A stretch of DNA of 64,000 nt. It comes from Dehalococcoidia bacterium. GTDB taxonomy: Bacteria > Chloroflexota > Dehalococcoidia > Lucifugimonadales > UBA3495. The stretch is from the NCBI GenBank assembly GCA_022823505.1, contig JAJEIA010000052.1:1-64000 (forward strand), read 5' to 3'. Made by a program: the position numbers and the translations under genes. The first letter of the stretch is position 1. Each line of letters opens with the position of its first letter. Shown here in pieces: positions 6,322 to 14,946 of this stretch. The notes under the pieces are model-generated. The model had not been told where the DNA came from. It did not search any database and saw only the letters and a program-made list of their open reading frames with translations.

Positions 6322-8880
6322 ATGAGTAGAAAAACGAGAAAGCTGATATGGTCAGCGCCCCTGGTGGCGGTACTAGCCGTTGCCGGCGCCCTGGCCATCT
6401 TCGCCGCGCAGGTGCCCCATTTGGTTTACGCCGACGCCTTGCCCGGCACACCGACTGGCCTCACCGCCAAAGCGGACGGGCGTAACGCCGTAGATTTGAG
6501 CTGGAATGCTCCCACAGACGGCGGCTCGGTTGACGGTTACCGGATTGACCGGTCCACCAACGGTCATACCTGGGACTCTTTCCAGGGCGCTACCATGGAC
6601 ACTTTGATCCAGGGAACCAGCTATAAGGATACTATGCTGAAGCCCGGGACGGACTACATTTACCGGGTATTTGCCGTGAACAGCCACGGAGCTGGCCCCA
6701 CGTCCGACGACGCCGGAACCACCACCGACGCGATCGAAGCGCCCGGCGTAGTCCGCAACCTCCAAGCTTCGGATGGCAGCTATCCAACAAAGATCGTTCT
6801 GACCTGGCTGCCGCCCGCGGACAACGGCGGAAGGGCAATCACGGCCTACTACATCAATATCAAAGACTCCACCGGTGCATGGCCCACAAGCCGTTTTGAC
6901 ACCACAGATGATGAAGTCATCAAGGTTGATGTGGAAGCGGATGTGTGTGCGGTGGACGGCGAGATGCCATCCACTGAAACCGTCACTTACACGCACAAAT
7001 CCCTGCTGGCGACAGTGGACCACAGCTACCGGGTGTACGCCAGCAACGGCGAAACCGCCGATGACAGCAACACTCAGAGCGCTAGCGACACCGACTCCGG
7101 TTCCACTGGCGACCCTATCGCTCCGGACCCGGTGACTGACCTGGTACTGCTGAAGGACCCGGATACTAACAACGTTTATATCTATTGGGTCGAGCCGGAA
7201 AGCAACGGCGGCCAGAATATCTCCGGTTTCCGCCTGCACGTCTCCAAGACCAACCGGCACTGGTCGAGGTTTGCTGACGCGACGATAACTATCGCTGCCG
7301 ACTCGTTGGACAATACCAACGCCGTGGCTGAGCAGATCGCCGTGCCAGCCGCAGCTACAAATGCGTATCAGCACTCGCACGTGATACCGGCGGATTTGAC
7401 CGGCACATGGTACTACCGGATCTACACCGAAACGAGAGACGCCGATGGTGCCAACGATGCCACCGAGACTCCCTTGCGCAGTCGTCGCGCGGAAGGAAGG
7501 GTCAACTTCGGCGCCATACTCCCCCGACAGCCAGGCACAATCACCGGCACAGGGGTCTCCCACGACCAGATCGACCTGGAGTGGGTAGTCATGGAATGGA
7601 ATTCTGCTGACGGAACAGCGGTGGTCCCGGGCACTACGCCACCTGCCAACGTGCGCCGGCCCACGGGCTATCGCGTTGACGTTTCCGAGGACGCCATTAA
7701 ATGGACGAGTGTTCTGGAAGACAACACCAACCTGGCGTTGCCTGAATTTTCGCACGAAACTGGCGTAGAGGCCGGTGATGGGTTCATGTATCGCGTGTTC
7801 CCCATCTTTGCCAGCAGGGTCGGCCCTGCCGTTCATGTCACAACCGAAGTAACCGCCGCCGCCGCCACTGTGCCTGGCAATGTTGGTAACCTCCAGGCAG
7901 TAGAGAGCGGAGCCGGACGCATCATGGTGACCTGGGACGCGCCCACCAACAACGGTGGCTCGGCTATCACCGGCTATCGGGTAGAGGAGTCCAGCGATCA
8001 GACAACCTGGACCTTGTCCGAAACCAGTTCGTCCTGTGAGTTGAGCTTCACCGACACTGGCTTGGCGGAAGAAACCACTTTGTACTACCGGGTGATCGCA
8101 CTGAACAGCGTGAACGAAGGTGCTACTTATTTCGACACTCCAGCCAACTACCCCAGCAACCTGGTGGAGCGGAGTGCGACCACCACGGCAGCGGACCTGC
8201 CGCCGAAGCCCATCGGCCTGACGGTGGAGCCGGCCAAGGACTCCACCATCCAGACGCACGGTGACCGTGGCATCCTCGTGTACTGGAACGCGCCTGACGA
8301 TCCGGACGGCGCGCCCATCGAGAACTATCGCGTGGAACGCCGTGTGAAGGCTGACGCCGATTCTCAGTACGGAGAGTGGGAATGGGTCCAGACCTGTTTG
8401 TCCACGGCAGGCACGTTGCTGTACACCCACTGTACTGACCCGGATGAGCCGGACGTGGCAGCCGGTGAAGAGCGGATGTACAAGGTCGCGGCGCAGAATG
8501 CCGCCGGCATCGGCGCCTTCACCGATCCCATCACCACACCGCGCCCCGCTGCTGACCACACGCATCCGCCGGCCTCCATGGAACTGACCGCGCCGACTAT
8601 CACCTCGGTGATGGTTGACGCCACTACCGATCCCGGAACGACGAACATCGACGTCGCTTGGGATAACGGGGATAACGCCCTGTCCCACATGGTGTTGCTG
8701 CTTGACAACGACGCGGACTACGAACTCGCGAAGCCCGTGGCGAGCATGCAGGACGATGGCATGACGACATTCACCGATGTTGCGCCCGGAATGTACACGG
8801 TGGTCGTTGTCTCGTACAACGCCAGCTTTGACTTCCAGTTCGTGTTCACGACTGTGACCGTGAATGCCGCCGGGAGTTAA
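6322..8880 (+). CDS. Secreted/anchored protein with about six fibronectin type III domains
   Basis: An 852-residue protein. The N-terminus is KTRK followed by a 25-residue hydrophobic segment, a signal peptide or uncleaved anchor. Six FN3-like units follow, each opening with a P-x-x-P/V and L-x-A pattern and a W-x-x-P strand: starts near residues 42 (GTPTGLTA), 140 (PGVVRNLQA), 255 (PDPVTDL), 395, 512 (PGNVGNLQA) and 620 (PKPIGLTV). A seventh, diverged beta domain ends the protein, with no C-terminal membrane segment. Such arrays extend proteins from the cell surface for adhesion, cell-cell contact or polymer binding. ATG 6322 is chosen for the signal sequence and leader hairpin. The first 20 or so bases of coding sequence resemble those of the next gene, implying a shared origin of the 5' ends. 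Confidence 0.8.
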   Translation: MSRKTRKLIWSAPLVAVLAVAGALAIFAAQVPHLVYADALPGTPTGLTAKADGRNAVDLSWNAPTDGGSVDGYRIDRSTNGHTWDSFQGATMDTLIQGTSYKDTMLKPGTDYIYRVFAVNSHGAGPTSDDAGTTTDAIEAPGVVRNLQASDGSYPTKIVLTWLPPADNGGRAITAYYINIKDSTGAWPTSRFDTTDDEVIKVDVEADVCAVDGEMPSTETVTYTHKSLLATVDHSYRVYASNGETADDSNTQSASDTDSGSTGDPIAPDPVTDLVLLKDPDTNNVYIYWVEPESNGGQNISGFRLHVSKTNRHWSRFADATITIAADSLDNTNAVAEQIAVPAAATNAYQHSHVIPADLTGTWYYRIYTETRDADGANDATETPLRSRRAEGRVNFGAILPRQPGTITGTGVSHDQIDLEWVVMEWNSADGTAVVPGTTPPANVRRPTGYRVDVSEDAIKWTSVLEDNTNLALPEFSHETGVEAGDGFMYRVFPIFASRVGPAVHVTTEVTAAAATVPGNVGNLQAVESGAGRIMVTWDAPTNNGGSAITGYRVEESSDQTTWTLSETSSSCELSFTDTGLAEETTLYYRVIALNSVNEGATYFDTPANYPSNLVERSATTTAADLPPKPIGLTVEPAKDSTIQTHGDRGILVYWNAPDDPDGAPIENYRVERRVKADADSQYGEWEWVQTCLSTAGTLLYTHCTDPDEPDVAAGEERMYKVAAQNAAGIGAFTDPITTPRPAADHTHPPASMELTAPTITSVMVDATTDPGTTNIDVAWDNGDNALSHMVLLLDNDADYELAKPVASMQDDGMTTFTDVAPGMYTVVVVSYNASFDFQFVFTTVTVNAAGS

Positions 8881-8961
8881 TGGCCAGTGAGGGTTGGAGA
8901 GCGTCCTTGTGGACAGGTCCGTGAGGACGTTCTTCAGCCACCGGCGACAATACCTATCAAC

Positions 8962-8985
8962 GACAATCTCAAAGGAGATTCAGTC
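8962..8985 (+). promoter_or_regulatory. Leader hairpin enclosing the Shine-Dalgarno of the Ig-like surface gene
   Basis: GAC-AATCTC pairs with GAGATT-(CA)-GTC around an AAAG loop and ends two bases before ATG 8988. The Shine-Dalgarno AAAGGAG is within the loop and 3' arm. It is a near copy of 6294-6319. Confidence 0.5.
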
Positions 8986-8987
8986 AA

Positions 8988-11780
8988 ATGAGTAACAAAA
9001 CGAGAAAGCGCTTCTCGCCCGCGTTGCTGGTGATGTCACTGGCGGTGGTGGGCGTGCTGGCTGCGTTCATCGCGTTGGCGGCCCAGCCGGGTGATACCGC
9101 GGCCCACGGCCCCAATGACCACCCCAATCTGCCGGCCTGTGAAGATATGACACCGGCGCAGCAGTCCATCCACGACAGCGTCCACGGCCAGTTCGGCCAG
9201 GATGGCTGCCCTGACGTGACGCCGACCATGATGCCGACGGCGACGGAAGAGCCGTCCGCCGATGCTGAGGTCACGTCCAGTTCCACGTCGGGCAGCGCCA
9301 CCGTGGAGCTCAAGCTGACCATTGACGAGCTGAACCAGGACCTGGCGGTCGGCGGTTCCATCGTGCTCTACATTGAGGACGACTTCCAGGAACCTGATGA
9401 CATCAGCGCCAGCGACGTGTACTTCGTGGCCAAGGGCGGCACGGCTGACGAGCAGCGGCAGACCGGCAACGGCGCGCGCGTCTACGCCACCGTCGACCCG
9501 GTGATCGCCACCAGTGACTACTTCACGGCCGACAAGGACGACATTTCCATCCAGGTGTTGGTCCCCGACATGTGCACCAACGCCACCGACCTGTGCGAGG
9601 GTGACAATGGCCTGCACATGGGCCAGGAAGTGTCCCTGATCATCACAAAGGGCGCCGGCGTCAAGAACCCGTCGGAAGAAGGCACCCACAGCACCGGCTA
9701 CAGCGTGCTGCCGTCCGACTACACCGGCTCAGTTCCCAACCCGGCCCAGGTGAACCTCAACACCCTGCCGACCGTTGCCAAGATCGGCCTGTCCGACGTT
9801 GACAACGACCGCGGCTATGAGCTGACGGTTACCGGTTCCGGCTTCAACAACGGGACCACCGCCGGCGCGTACGTCCTGCACATCGCGGGCAGCGACGGCG
9901 CCCACAAGAATGCTTACATCTGGAACGCGCTGGACTGCATGGAGATGGTGGCGGCGGTTCCGGCCGATGCCGCTGGCAACACCGGCATGGCCAACATGAA
10001 CAACCCCTACTGCGCCATGTACGCGGGCCTGGGTGATCCTCAGAAGGCCGTTGTTGGAGCCTTGGACTTCAGCAAGGGAGCCGCTGAAGCGGCCCTGTGC
10101 TCTGCCATCATTCGGAGCGGCACCCAGGCTGGTGGCGCGCTGGTCGGCAGCGACGACAAGGTCGCCGTGACCTTCGAGGTCACCGTGCCCACCTTCGGCC
10201 CCGGCAACACCAACCACATCTGCATGGTTGACGGCGAAGGCCGCGCGTCCAAGACCGACGTTGAGGACTTCAACCTGCAGCCCTCCATCGCCGTGGTGCC
10301 TGGCACCGCCAACTCCGGCGACACCGTCAATGTGTTCGCCCAGGACTATCAGAACACCGGCGCCGCCTTCACCCGGCTGAAGATCGGCGGCCAGACCATG
10401 GCCCCCAACGGCGCTTCGCTCATGTCCTTCGTCAGCGACACCGAGTCCATCAGCGTCGCTGGTTCCGGGTCCGTCACCTTCGAGGTGCCCGGCGGCTTTG
10501 AAGGCACGCTGCGTGTGGACGCCCGCTGGGGTAGCCCCAACGCAGACGGCGACTGCAATGCTTCCGAGGGTTGTGAGGACGAGGACGGCAAGATCACCAT
10601 CGGCGGCGCTGAGCTGAACGCCAGCAAGACCAGTGTTTTGCCCAATGAGACCATCACCATCAACGGCAACGGTTTCGGCTCACAGAGCTGTATACCCGTG
10701 GCAAACATCACCTTGGACAATGTGGCAGTGATGGTCCACGAAGATTCTGCCGACGCGTGTGAGGACAGGACTACCGGCGAAACATTTGTCGACGCTGTTG
10801 AGGTTTCGAACTCCGGCCAGTTTGTCGCCACCATCATACTGTGGCCGGCCGACTCACGCGCTGTGACCAACCCGACGCTCATCCCGGGTACCCACTCGCT
10901 GGATGTCACGGACAGCCAGGAGTACGACTCGGAAATCAGCCTGACCATCGCCGAGCCGTCCATCACCGTGACCCCGGACGTCGCCGGCCCGCGTGACTAC
11001 ATCACCGTCACCGGCGAAGGCTGGGCCGTGGACAATCTGGATAACACGCTTAGCGATCCCATCTCCGTCCTGGTGGAGGACTACAATAACGGTCGCACCT
11101 ACCCGGTGTACGCCGACAGCGTGGGCCGCTTCACCGTGGAGCACCGGGTCCACCGCCGTGTTGCCATCCCTGACAGCGTTCAGGTCAAGGCCAACTACGA
11201 CGACGGCCGCGTGGTGCAGATCGGCTCCTTCTCGGTGCCGGCATCCACCATCGAGGTCACCCCCGGTGAGGGCCAGCCTGGCGACATGGTCACCCTGACC
11301 TCCGGTAACCTGCCGGTGTACTCCGAGGTTGACTATGTCGAGGTCGGCGGTACGACCTACACCGACCCCGGCGTCAACACCGACCGCGACGGCAACGTCA
11401 CCGTTGAGGACGTGCTGATCCCCGGTCTGGACCCCGGCGTCTACAGCGTCGTGATCAACGTTGACGGCACCATCGCCATCGGCGAGGTCAAGGTCCTGGC
11501 CGAGTCCTCCGCCGCCGGCGCTCCCGCCGCGCTCCCCGGAGCCGTGGAGAGCCTGGGTGACAACCTGGTTGCCATCTTCCACTTCGACGACGTGGGCAAG
11601 GTCTGGTCCTTCTACGACCCGCGCCCCGAGTTCGCCGATCTCAACACCCTGACCGAAATGGTCAACGGTGAGGCCTACTGGATCCTGGTCAGCGAGACCG
11701 TGGAAGACGTGGTCCTGAACAACAAGGTCCGCAGTCTCACCTGCCGTGGCGACGACTGCTGGAACCTGGAGGTCTGGTAG
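8988..11780 (+). CDS. Large secreted protein with IPT/Ig-like repeats
   Basis: A 930-residue protein starting MSNKTRKRF with a signal/anchor helix (residues about 10-32). A threonine- and proline-rich stretch near 75-95 leads to beta-sandwich domains; several carry IPT/TIG-like phrases such as YELTVTGSGF, TITINGNGFG and YITVTGEGW. The last about 80 residues (from ESLGDNLVAIFHFDD, with WSFYDPRPEF, AYWILVSE and a CxxxxCW tip) form a separate terminal domain that I remember from large Chloroflexota surface proteins. Probably part of the cell envelope or S-layer-like coat. Acidic overall. It sits 107 bp after the FN3 gene with a matching leader, so the two are probably co-regulated. Confidence 0.75.
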   Translation: MSNKTRKRFSPALLVMSLAVVGVLAAFIALAAQPGDTAAHGPNDHPNLPACEDMTPAQQSIHDSVHGQFGQDGCPDVTPTMMPTATEEPSADAEVTSSSTSGSATVELKLTIDELNQDLAVGGSIVLYIEDDFQEPDDISASDVYFVAKGGTADEQRQTGNGARVYATVDPVIATSDYFTADKDDISIQVLVPDMCTNATDLCEGDNGLHMGQEVSLIITKGAGVKNPSEEGTHSTGYSVLPSDYTGSVPNPAQVNLNTLPTVAKIGLSDVDNDRGYELTVTGSGFNNGTTAGAYVLHIAGSDGAHKNAYIWNALDCMEMVAAVPADAAGNTGMANMNNPYCAMYAGLGDPQKAVVGALDFSKGAAEAALCSAIIRSGTQAGGALVGSDDKVAVTFEVTVPTFGPGNTNHICMVDGEGRASKTDVEDFNLQPSIAVVPGTANSGDTVNVFAQDYQNTGAAFTRLKIGGQTMAPNGASLMSFVSDTESISVAGSGSVTFEVPGGFEGTLRVDARWGSPNADGDCNASEGCEDEDGKITIGGAELNASKTSVLPNETITINGNGFGSQSCIPVANITLDNVAVMVHEDSADACEDRTTGETFVDAVEVSNSGQFVATIILWPADSRAVTNPTLIPGTHSLDVTDSQEYDSEISLTIAEPSITVTPDVAGPRDYITVTGEGWAVDNLDNTLSDPISVLVEDYNNGRTYPVYADSVGRFTVEHRVHRRVAIPDSVQVKANYDDGRVVQIGSFSVPASTIEVTPGEGQPGDMVTLTSGNLPVYSEVDYVEVGGTTYTDPGVNTDRDGNVTVEDVLIPGLDPGVYSVVINVDGTIAIGEVKVLAESSAAGAPAALPGAVESLGDNLVAIFHFDDVGKVWSFYDPRPEFADLNTLTEMVNGEAYWILVSETVEDVVLNNKVRSLTCRGDDCWNLEVW

Positions 11781-11903
11781 GCGTCCGGCCGCGTAAAGGC
11801 GGAAGGACAGTCAACCGACTGAATGAGTGTCCAGTAAAGCGCCCCGCTCCCGTGGCCCAGGGCTGCGGGGGCGGGGGGACCACCCCAAGCAGGAGCAGAT
11901 GAG

Positions 11904-12584
11904 ATGAAGAGAATTGGAGCGATGGCGGCGGTGGCGTTGATTGCCCTGCTGATCGCATTGCCCCTGGGCCTGGTTGCGGCCCAGGGAGATGCGCCGCGGG
12001 CCAACGTGCCGCCCGCCTTCATATTCGGCAACGCGATGGCGGACGGCCTTCCGGTGCCCGAAGGGACCATGATCGTCGCCATGGCCGGCGACGAGAAGAT
12101 CGGTTCCGCCATGGCCATGCAGGGCGGCGGCTTCGAGCTGCAGCTGATGCAGCCCATGGACATGGACGCGATGGTCACGTTCATGATCGGTGAGCGCATG
12201 GTGGACTACGAGTACACCTGGATGAGCGGCGACCGGATGATCATGGACATTTCGGCCGACCTGGCCGGCCAGGACGGGGCCATGGGTCCCACCGGCCCGG
12301 CCGGCGCGGCTGGCCCTCCGGGCGTCCCCGGGCCCGCGGGCGCTGACGGCGCCAACGGCCGTGACGGCCGTGACGGAGCCGCCGGGGCCGCCGGACCTCC
12401 GGGTCCCCAGGGCGAGCAGGGCATCGCCGGGCCTCCGGGCCCTCCGGGTCCGCAGGGTCCGCAGGGTGAGATCGGTGCGGCCGGCGGCGCCGGTTCCATG
12501 GGCATCATCGCGCTGATCGTGGCCATCGTGGCCGTGATAATCGCGATCGTGGCCATCGTCATGGGACGGCGCACCACCGCGTAG
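11904..12584 (+). CDS. Collagen-like repeat protein with signal peptide and C-terminal membrane anchor
   Basis: A 226-residue protein in four parts: a signal peptide (residues 1-27, ending near GLVAAQG), a methionine-rich globular domain (about 30-120), an uninterrupted run of about 24 Gly-X-Y triplets (from [13 protein letters not shown] to [10 protein letters not shown]), and a C-terminal helix ([20 protein letters not shown]) followed by RR. The order predicts a rod projecting from the membrane. Gly-Pro-Pro triplets favour a true triple helix, so the protein is probably a trimer. It follows the Ig-like gene by 123 bp and is followed by a strong terminator. Confidence 0.85.
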   Translation: MKRIGAMAAVALIALLIALPLGLVAAQGDAPRANVPPAFIFGNAMADGLPVPEGTMIVAMAGDEKIGSAMAMQGGGFELQLMQPMDMDAMVTFMIGERMVDYEYTWMSGDRMIMDISADLAGQDGAMGPTGPAGAAGPPGVPGPAGADGANGRDGRDGAAGAAGPPGPQGEQGIAGPPGPPGPQGPQGEIGAAGGAGSMGIIALIVAIVAVIIAIVAIVMGRRTTA

Positions 12585-12642
12585 TCTCCGGACAGCCCCC
12601 TGGGTCGGGGTCGCCCCCGCGGCGACCAACGATCCGAAAGCA

Positions 12643-12672
12643 GGCCCCCGTCGGCAACGGCGGGGGCCTTTT
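12643..12672 (+). terminator. Intrinsic terminator after the collagen-like gene
   Basis: GGCCCCCG pairs with CGGGGGCC around a short loop, followed by TTTTCGTT on the plus strand. Confidence 0.8.
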
Positions 12673-12816
12673 CGTTATCAAAAATTGTTCAAAATCGCGC
12701 GCCCGCGCCGATGTCGACCTCGCCCCGCGCCGGCTAGCATTAACCACCCTCAATACAAGACTGGTGAAGGGTCGATACACGACCTACAACTGATGGTGAC
12801 CAGCGGGAGCACGGAC

Positions 12817-13542
12817 ATGAAACGCAACCATACACGCCGCCCCCGGTTCGCGCGGCGAATGATGCTTCGGCAAACAATGCTTCGGCATACAATCCTGACC
12901 CTGGGCCTGGCGTCGCTGCTGGCGGCATCCATGCTGGCCGCCCTGGGCGCCGGACCGGACGATACCGCGGGCGCCACGGCGTCCAACACGGGCAGCCAGT
13001 GGCAGGTGTTCGAGGGGCACGCCTTCGCCGACAGCCGCATTGTTCCCACGGGAGTGTCCCTGGTGGCCTGCCTGGGCGGGTGCGAGGACGGTTACGTCAG
13101 CGAAGCCGTGGCCATCGGCCAGGACGGGCGCTACAGCGGCCTCATGGTCGAGCCGGGCGGCGCGGACCGCAGCACGCTGCCGGATGCCGACGTCATCACC
13201 TTCTGGCTCGTGGGCCACGACGACCGCGTATCGGCCGTCCAGTCGTGGCTGTTCACCGGAGACGGGCGCACCCGCGAGCTGCACCTGAGCTTCCAGAAGC
13301 TGCCCGTGCCCTCGCGCGGGGTCACGGCATCAGGCGAGGGCCGGGGTACGGTGACCACCGACCTGACCGTGCCCGACGCGGGAGAGCTGGGTTTGGCTCC
13401 GGCGGACAGCCCGCACAGCTACGTCAACTCCTGGACCTACGCCGGCGTGCCGGTTCTGCCCGGCCTCACCATATTGGTCGGGATGCTGATCGCCATCATC
13501 GGCGTGGCGTTGCTGGTTCACCGACGGCGCCTCACCTGGTAG
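12817..13542 (+). CDS. Exported protein with N- and C-terminal membrane segments, unknown function
   Basis: A 241-residue protein from ATG 12817, behind GGGAG. The N-terminus is very basic (RNHTRRPRFARR) before a hydrophobic signal helix (about 23-45). A beta-rich ectodomain of about 150 residues holds one Cys pair in VACLGGCEDG. The C-terminus has a second helix (GLTILVGMLIAIIGVALLV) and HRRR. The fold of the ectodomain resembles the globular part of the preceding collagen-like protein in size and position (FGNAMADG there, FEGHAFAD here), so the two may be related envelope proteins. No named family recognised. Confidence 0.65.
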   Translation: MKRNHTRRPRFARRMMLRQTMLRHTILTLGLASLLAASMLAALGAGPDDTAGATASNTGSQWQVFEGHAFADSRIVPTGVSLVACLGGCEDGYVSEAVAIGQDGRYSGLMVEPGGADRSTLPDADVITFWLVGHDDRVSAVQSWLFTGDGRTRELHLSFQKLPVPSRGVTASGEGRGTVTTDLTVPDAGELGLAPADSPHSYVNSWTYAGVPVLPGLTILVGMLIAIIGVALLVHRRRLTW

Positions 13543-13558
13543 GGAGGCGCCGCGCCAA

Positions 13559-14809
13559 CTATGCGTCGTCCAGGCCGGGTACGGGGAACTGCCGGCTCAG
13601 GTGCCGCACCTCGTCGCCGATGGTTGACATTGCAGGCTTGTCCCCGATGCTGCCCAGCGTCTGCACGATGAGCCGGGCCACCTGGCGCGTATCCTCCTCG
13701 CCCATGCCCCGGCTGGTGATGGCGGGAGTGCCCAGGCGCAGACCGGACGCGGTGCGCGGCGGCAGCTGGTCGTAGGGGATCGCGTTCTTGTTGGCGACGA
13801 TGTTCACTGACTCCAGCGCGCGCTCCGCCTGCCGTCCGGTGATGCCCAGGGGCGTGAGGTCCACCAGCATCAGGTGATTGTCGGTTCCGCCGGCCACCAG
13901 GCGGACGCCGGCCTCGGATAGTTCTTGCGCCATCACCTGCGCGTTGGCCACCACCTGGTGGGCGTAGCGCGAGAAGTCGGGCTGTAGGGCCTCGCCGAAG
14001 CAGACCGCCTTGGCGGCGATGACGTGCATGAAGGGTCCGCCCTGCATGAAGGGGAACACCGCGAAGTCGATCTTGCGGGCCAGGTCGTCCTCGGTCAGGA
14101 TCATTCCGCCACGAGGGCCGCGCAGGGTCTTCTGGGTGGTCGACGTGACAATCTGGGCGTGCGGGAAGGGCGACGGATGCGCTCCCCCGGCGATCAGGCC
14201 GGAGATGTGCGCCATGTCCACCATCAGCAACGCCCCCACGGAATCGGCAATGGCGCGGAACCGGGGGAAGTCCAGCACCCGTGAGTAGCTGCTGCAACCG
14301 GCCACAATCAGCTCGGGATTGTGTTCCCGTGCCAACCGTTCCACCTGGTCGTAATCGATGGTCTCGGTTTCCCGGTCCACACCGTAGGGTATGAAGTTGT
14401 ACAGTTTTCCGGAAAAGTTGACGCCGGCGCCGTGGGTCAGGTGCCCCCCCATGTCCAGCTGCATCCCCAGCACGGTGTCCCCCGGCTCCAGGACGGCGAA
14501 GTAGGCGGCCATGTTGGCCTGGGCGCCGCTGTGGGCCTGAACGTTGGCGTGCTCCGCACCGAACAGTTCCTGGACCCGTTCGATGGCCAGGGTTTCCACC
14601 ACGTCGACGAACTCGCAGCCGCCGTAGTAGCGCCGTCCGGGGTACCCCTCCGCGTACTTGTTGTTCATCAGCTGCGACTGCGCTTCGAGCACCGCCTTGC
14701 TCGCGTAGTTCTCCGACGCGATCAGCACGATTGAATCGCGCTGGCGGTGGTTTTCGCCTTCAATGGCAGCGGCGACGGCGGGGTCTATCCGGTCAAGCAG
14801 CGTGGTCAT
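13559..14809 (-). CDS. glyA: Serine hydroxymethyltransferase
   Basis: A 416-residue PLP enzyme that interconverts serine and glycine while charging tetrahydrofolate with a one-carbon unit. The full length and the family signatures are present: [20 protein letters not shown] near the N-terminus, the [14 protein letters not shown] segment, HSGAQAN, the DMAHISG aspartate contact, and the PLP-lysine motif [14 protein letters not shown]. It is a single-gene unit convergent with the preceding exported-protein gene (16 bp apart). Confidence 0.97.
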   Translation of the reverse strand: MTTLLDRIDPAVAAAIEGENHRQRDSIVLIASENYASKAVLEAQSQLMNNKYAEGYPGRRYYGGCEFVDVVETLAIERVQELFGAEHANVQAHSGAQANMAAYFAVLEPGDTVLGMQLDMGGHLTHGAGVNFSGKLYNFIPYGVDRETETIDYDQVERLAREHNPELIVAGCSSYSRVLDFPRFRAIADSVGALLMVDMAHISGLIAGGAHPSPFPHAQIVTSTTQKTLRGPRGGMILTEDDLARKIDFAVFPFMQGGPFMHVIAAKAVCFGEALQPDFSRYAHQVVANAQVMAQELSEAGVRLVAGGTDNHLMLVDLTPLGITGRQAERALESVNIVANKNAIPYDQLPPRTASGLRLGTPAITSRGMGEEDTRQVARLIVQTLGSIGDKPAMSTIGDEVRHLSRQFPVPGLDDA

Positions 14810-14946
14810 GCGTGAGTGGCTCCTGCGATGTGTTTGTACTATCTGCGTCGAATTTCGTACTTACATCATAACAAATCGAAAATGACCGGACGTTGCGCCT
14901 CCACGTCCTCCCCGATGCCTCGACCCGCTGGGCGTGCCGGATTGTC

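Noticed and set aside
6373-8688. A 771-codon minus-strand frame opposite the FN3 gene
   Set aside because: No domain signal. The plus strand shows a signal peptide and repeated FN3 motifs.
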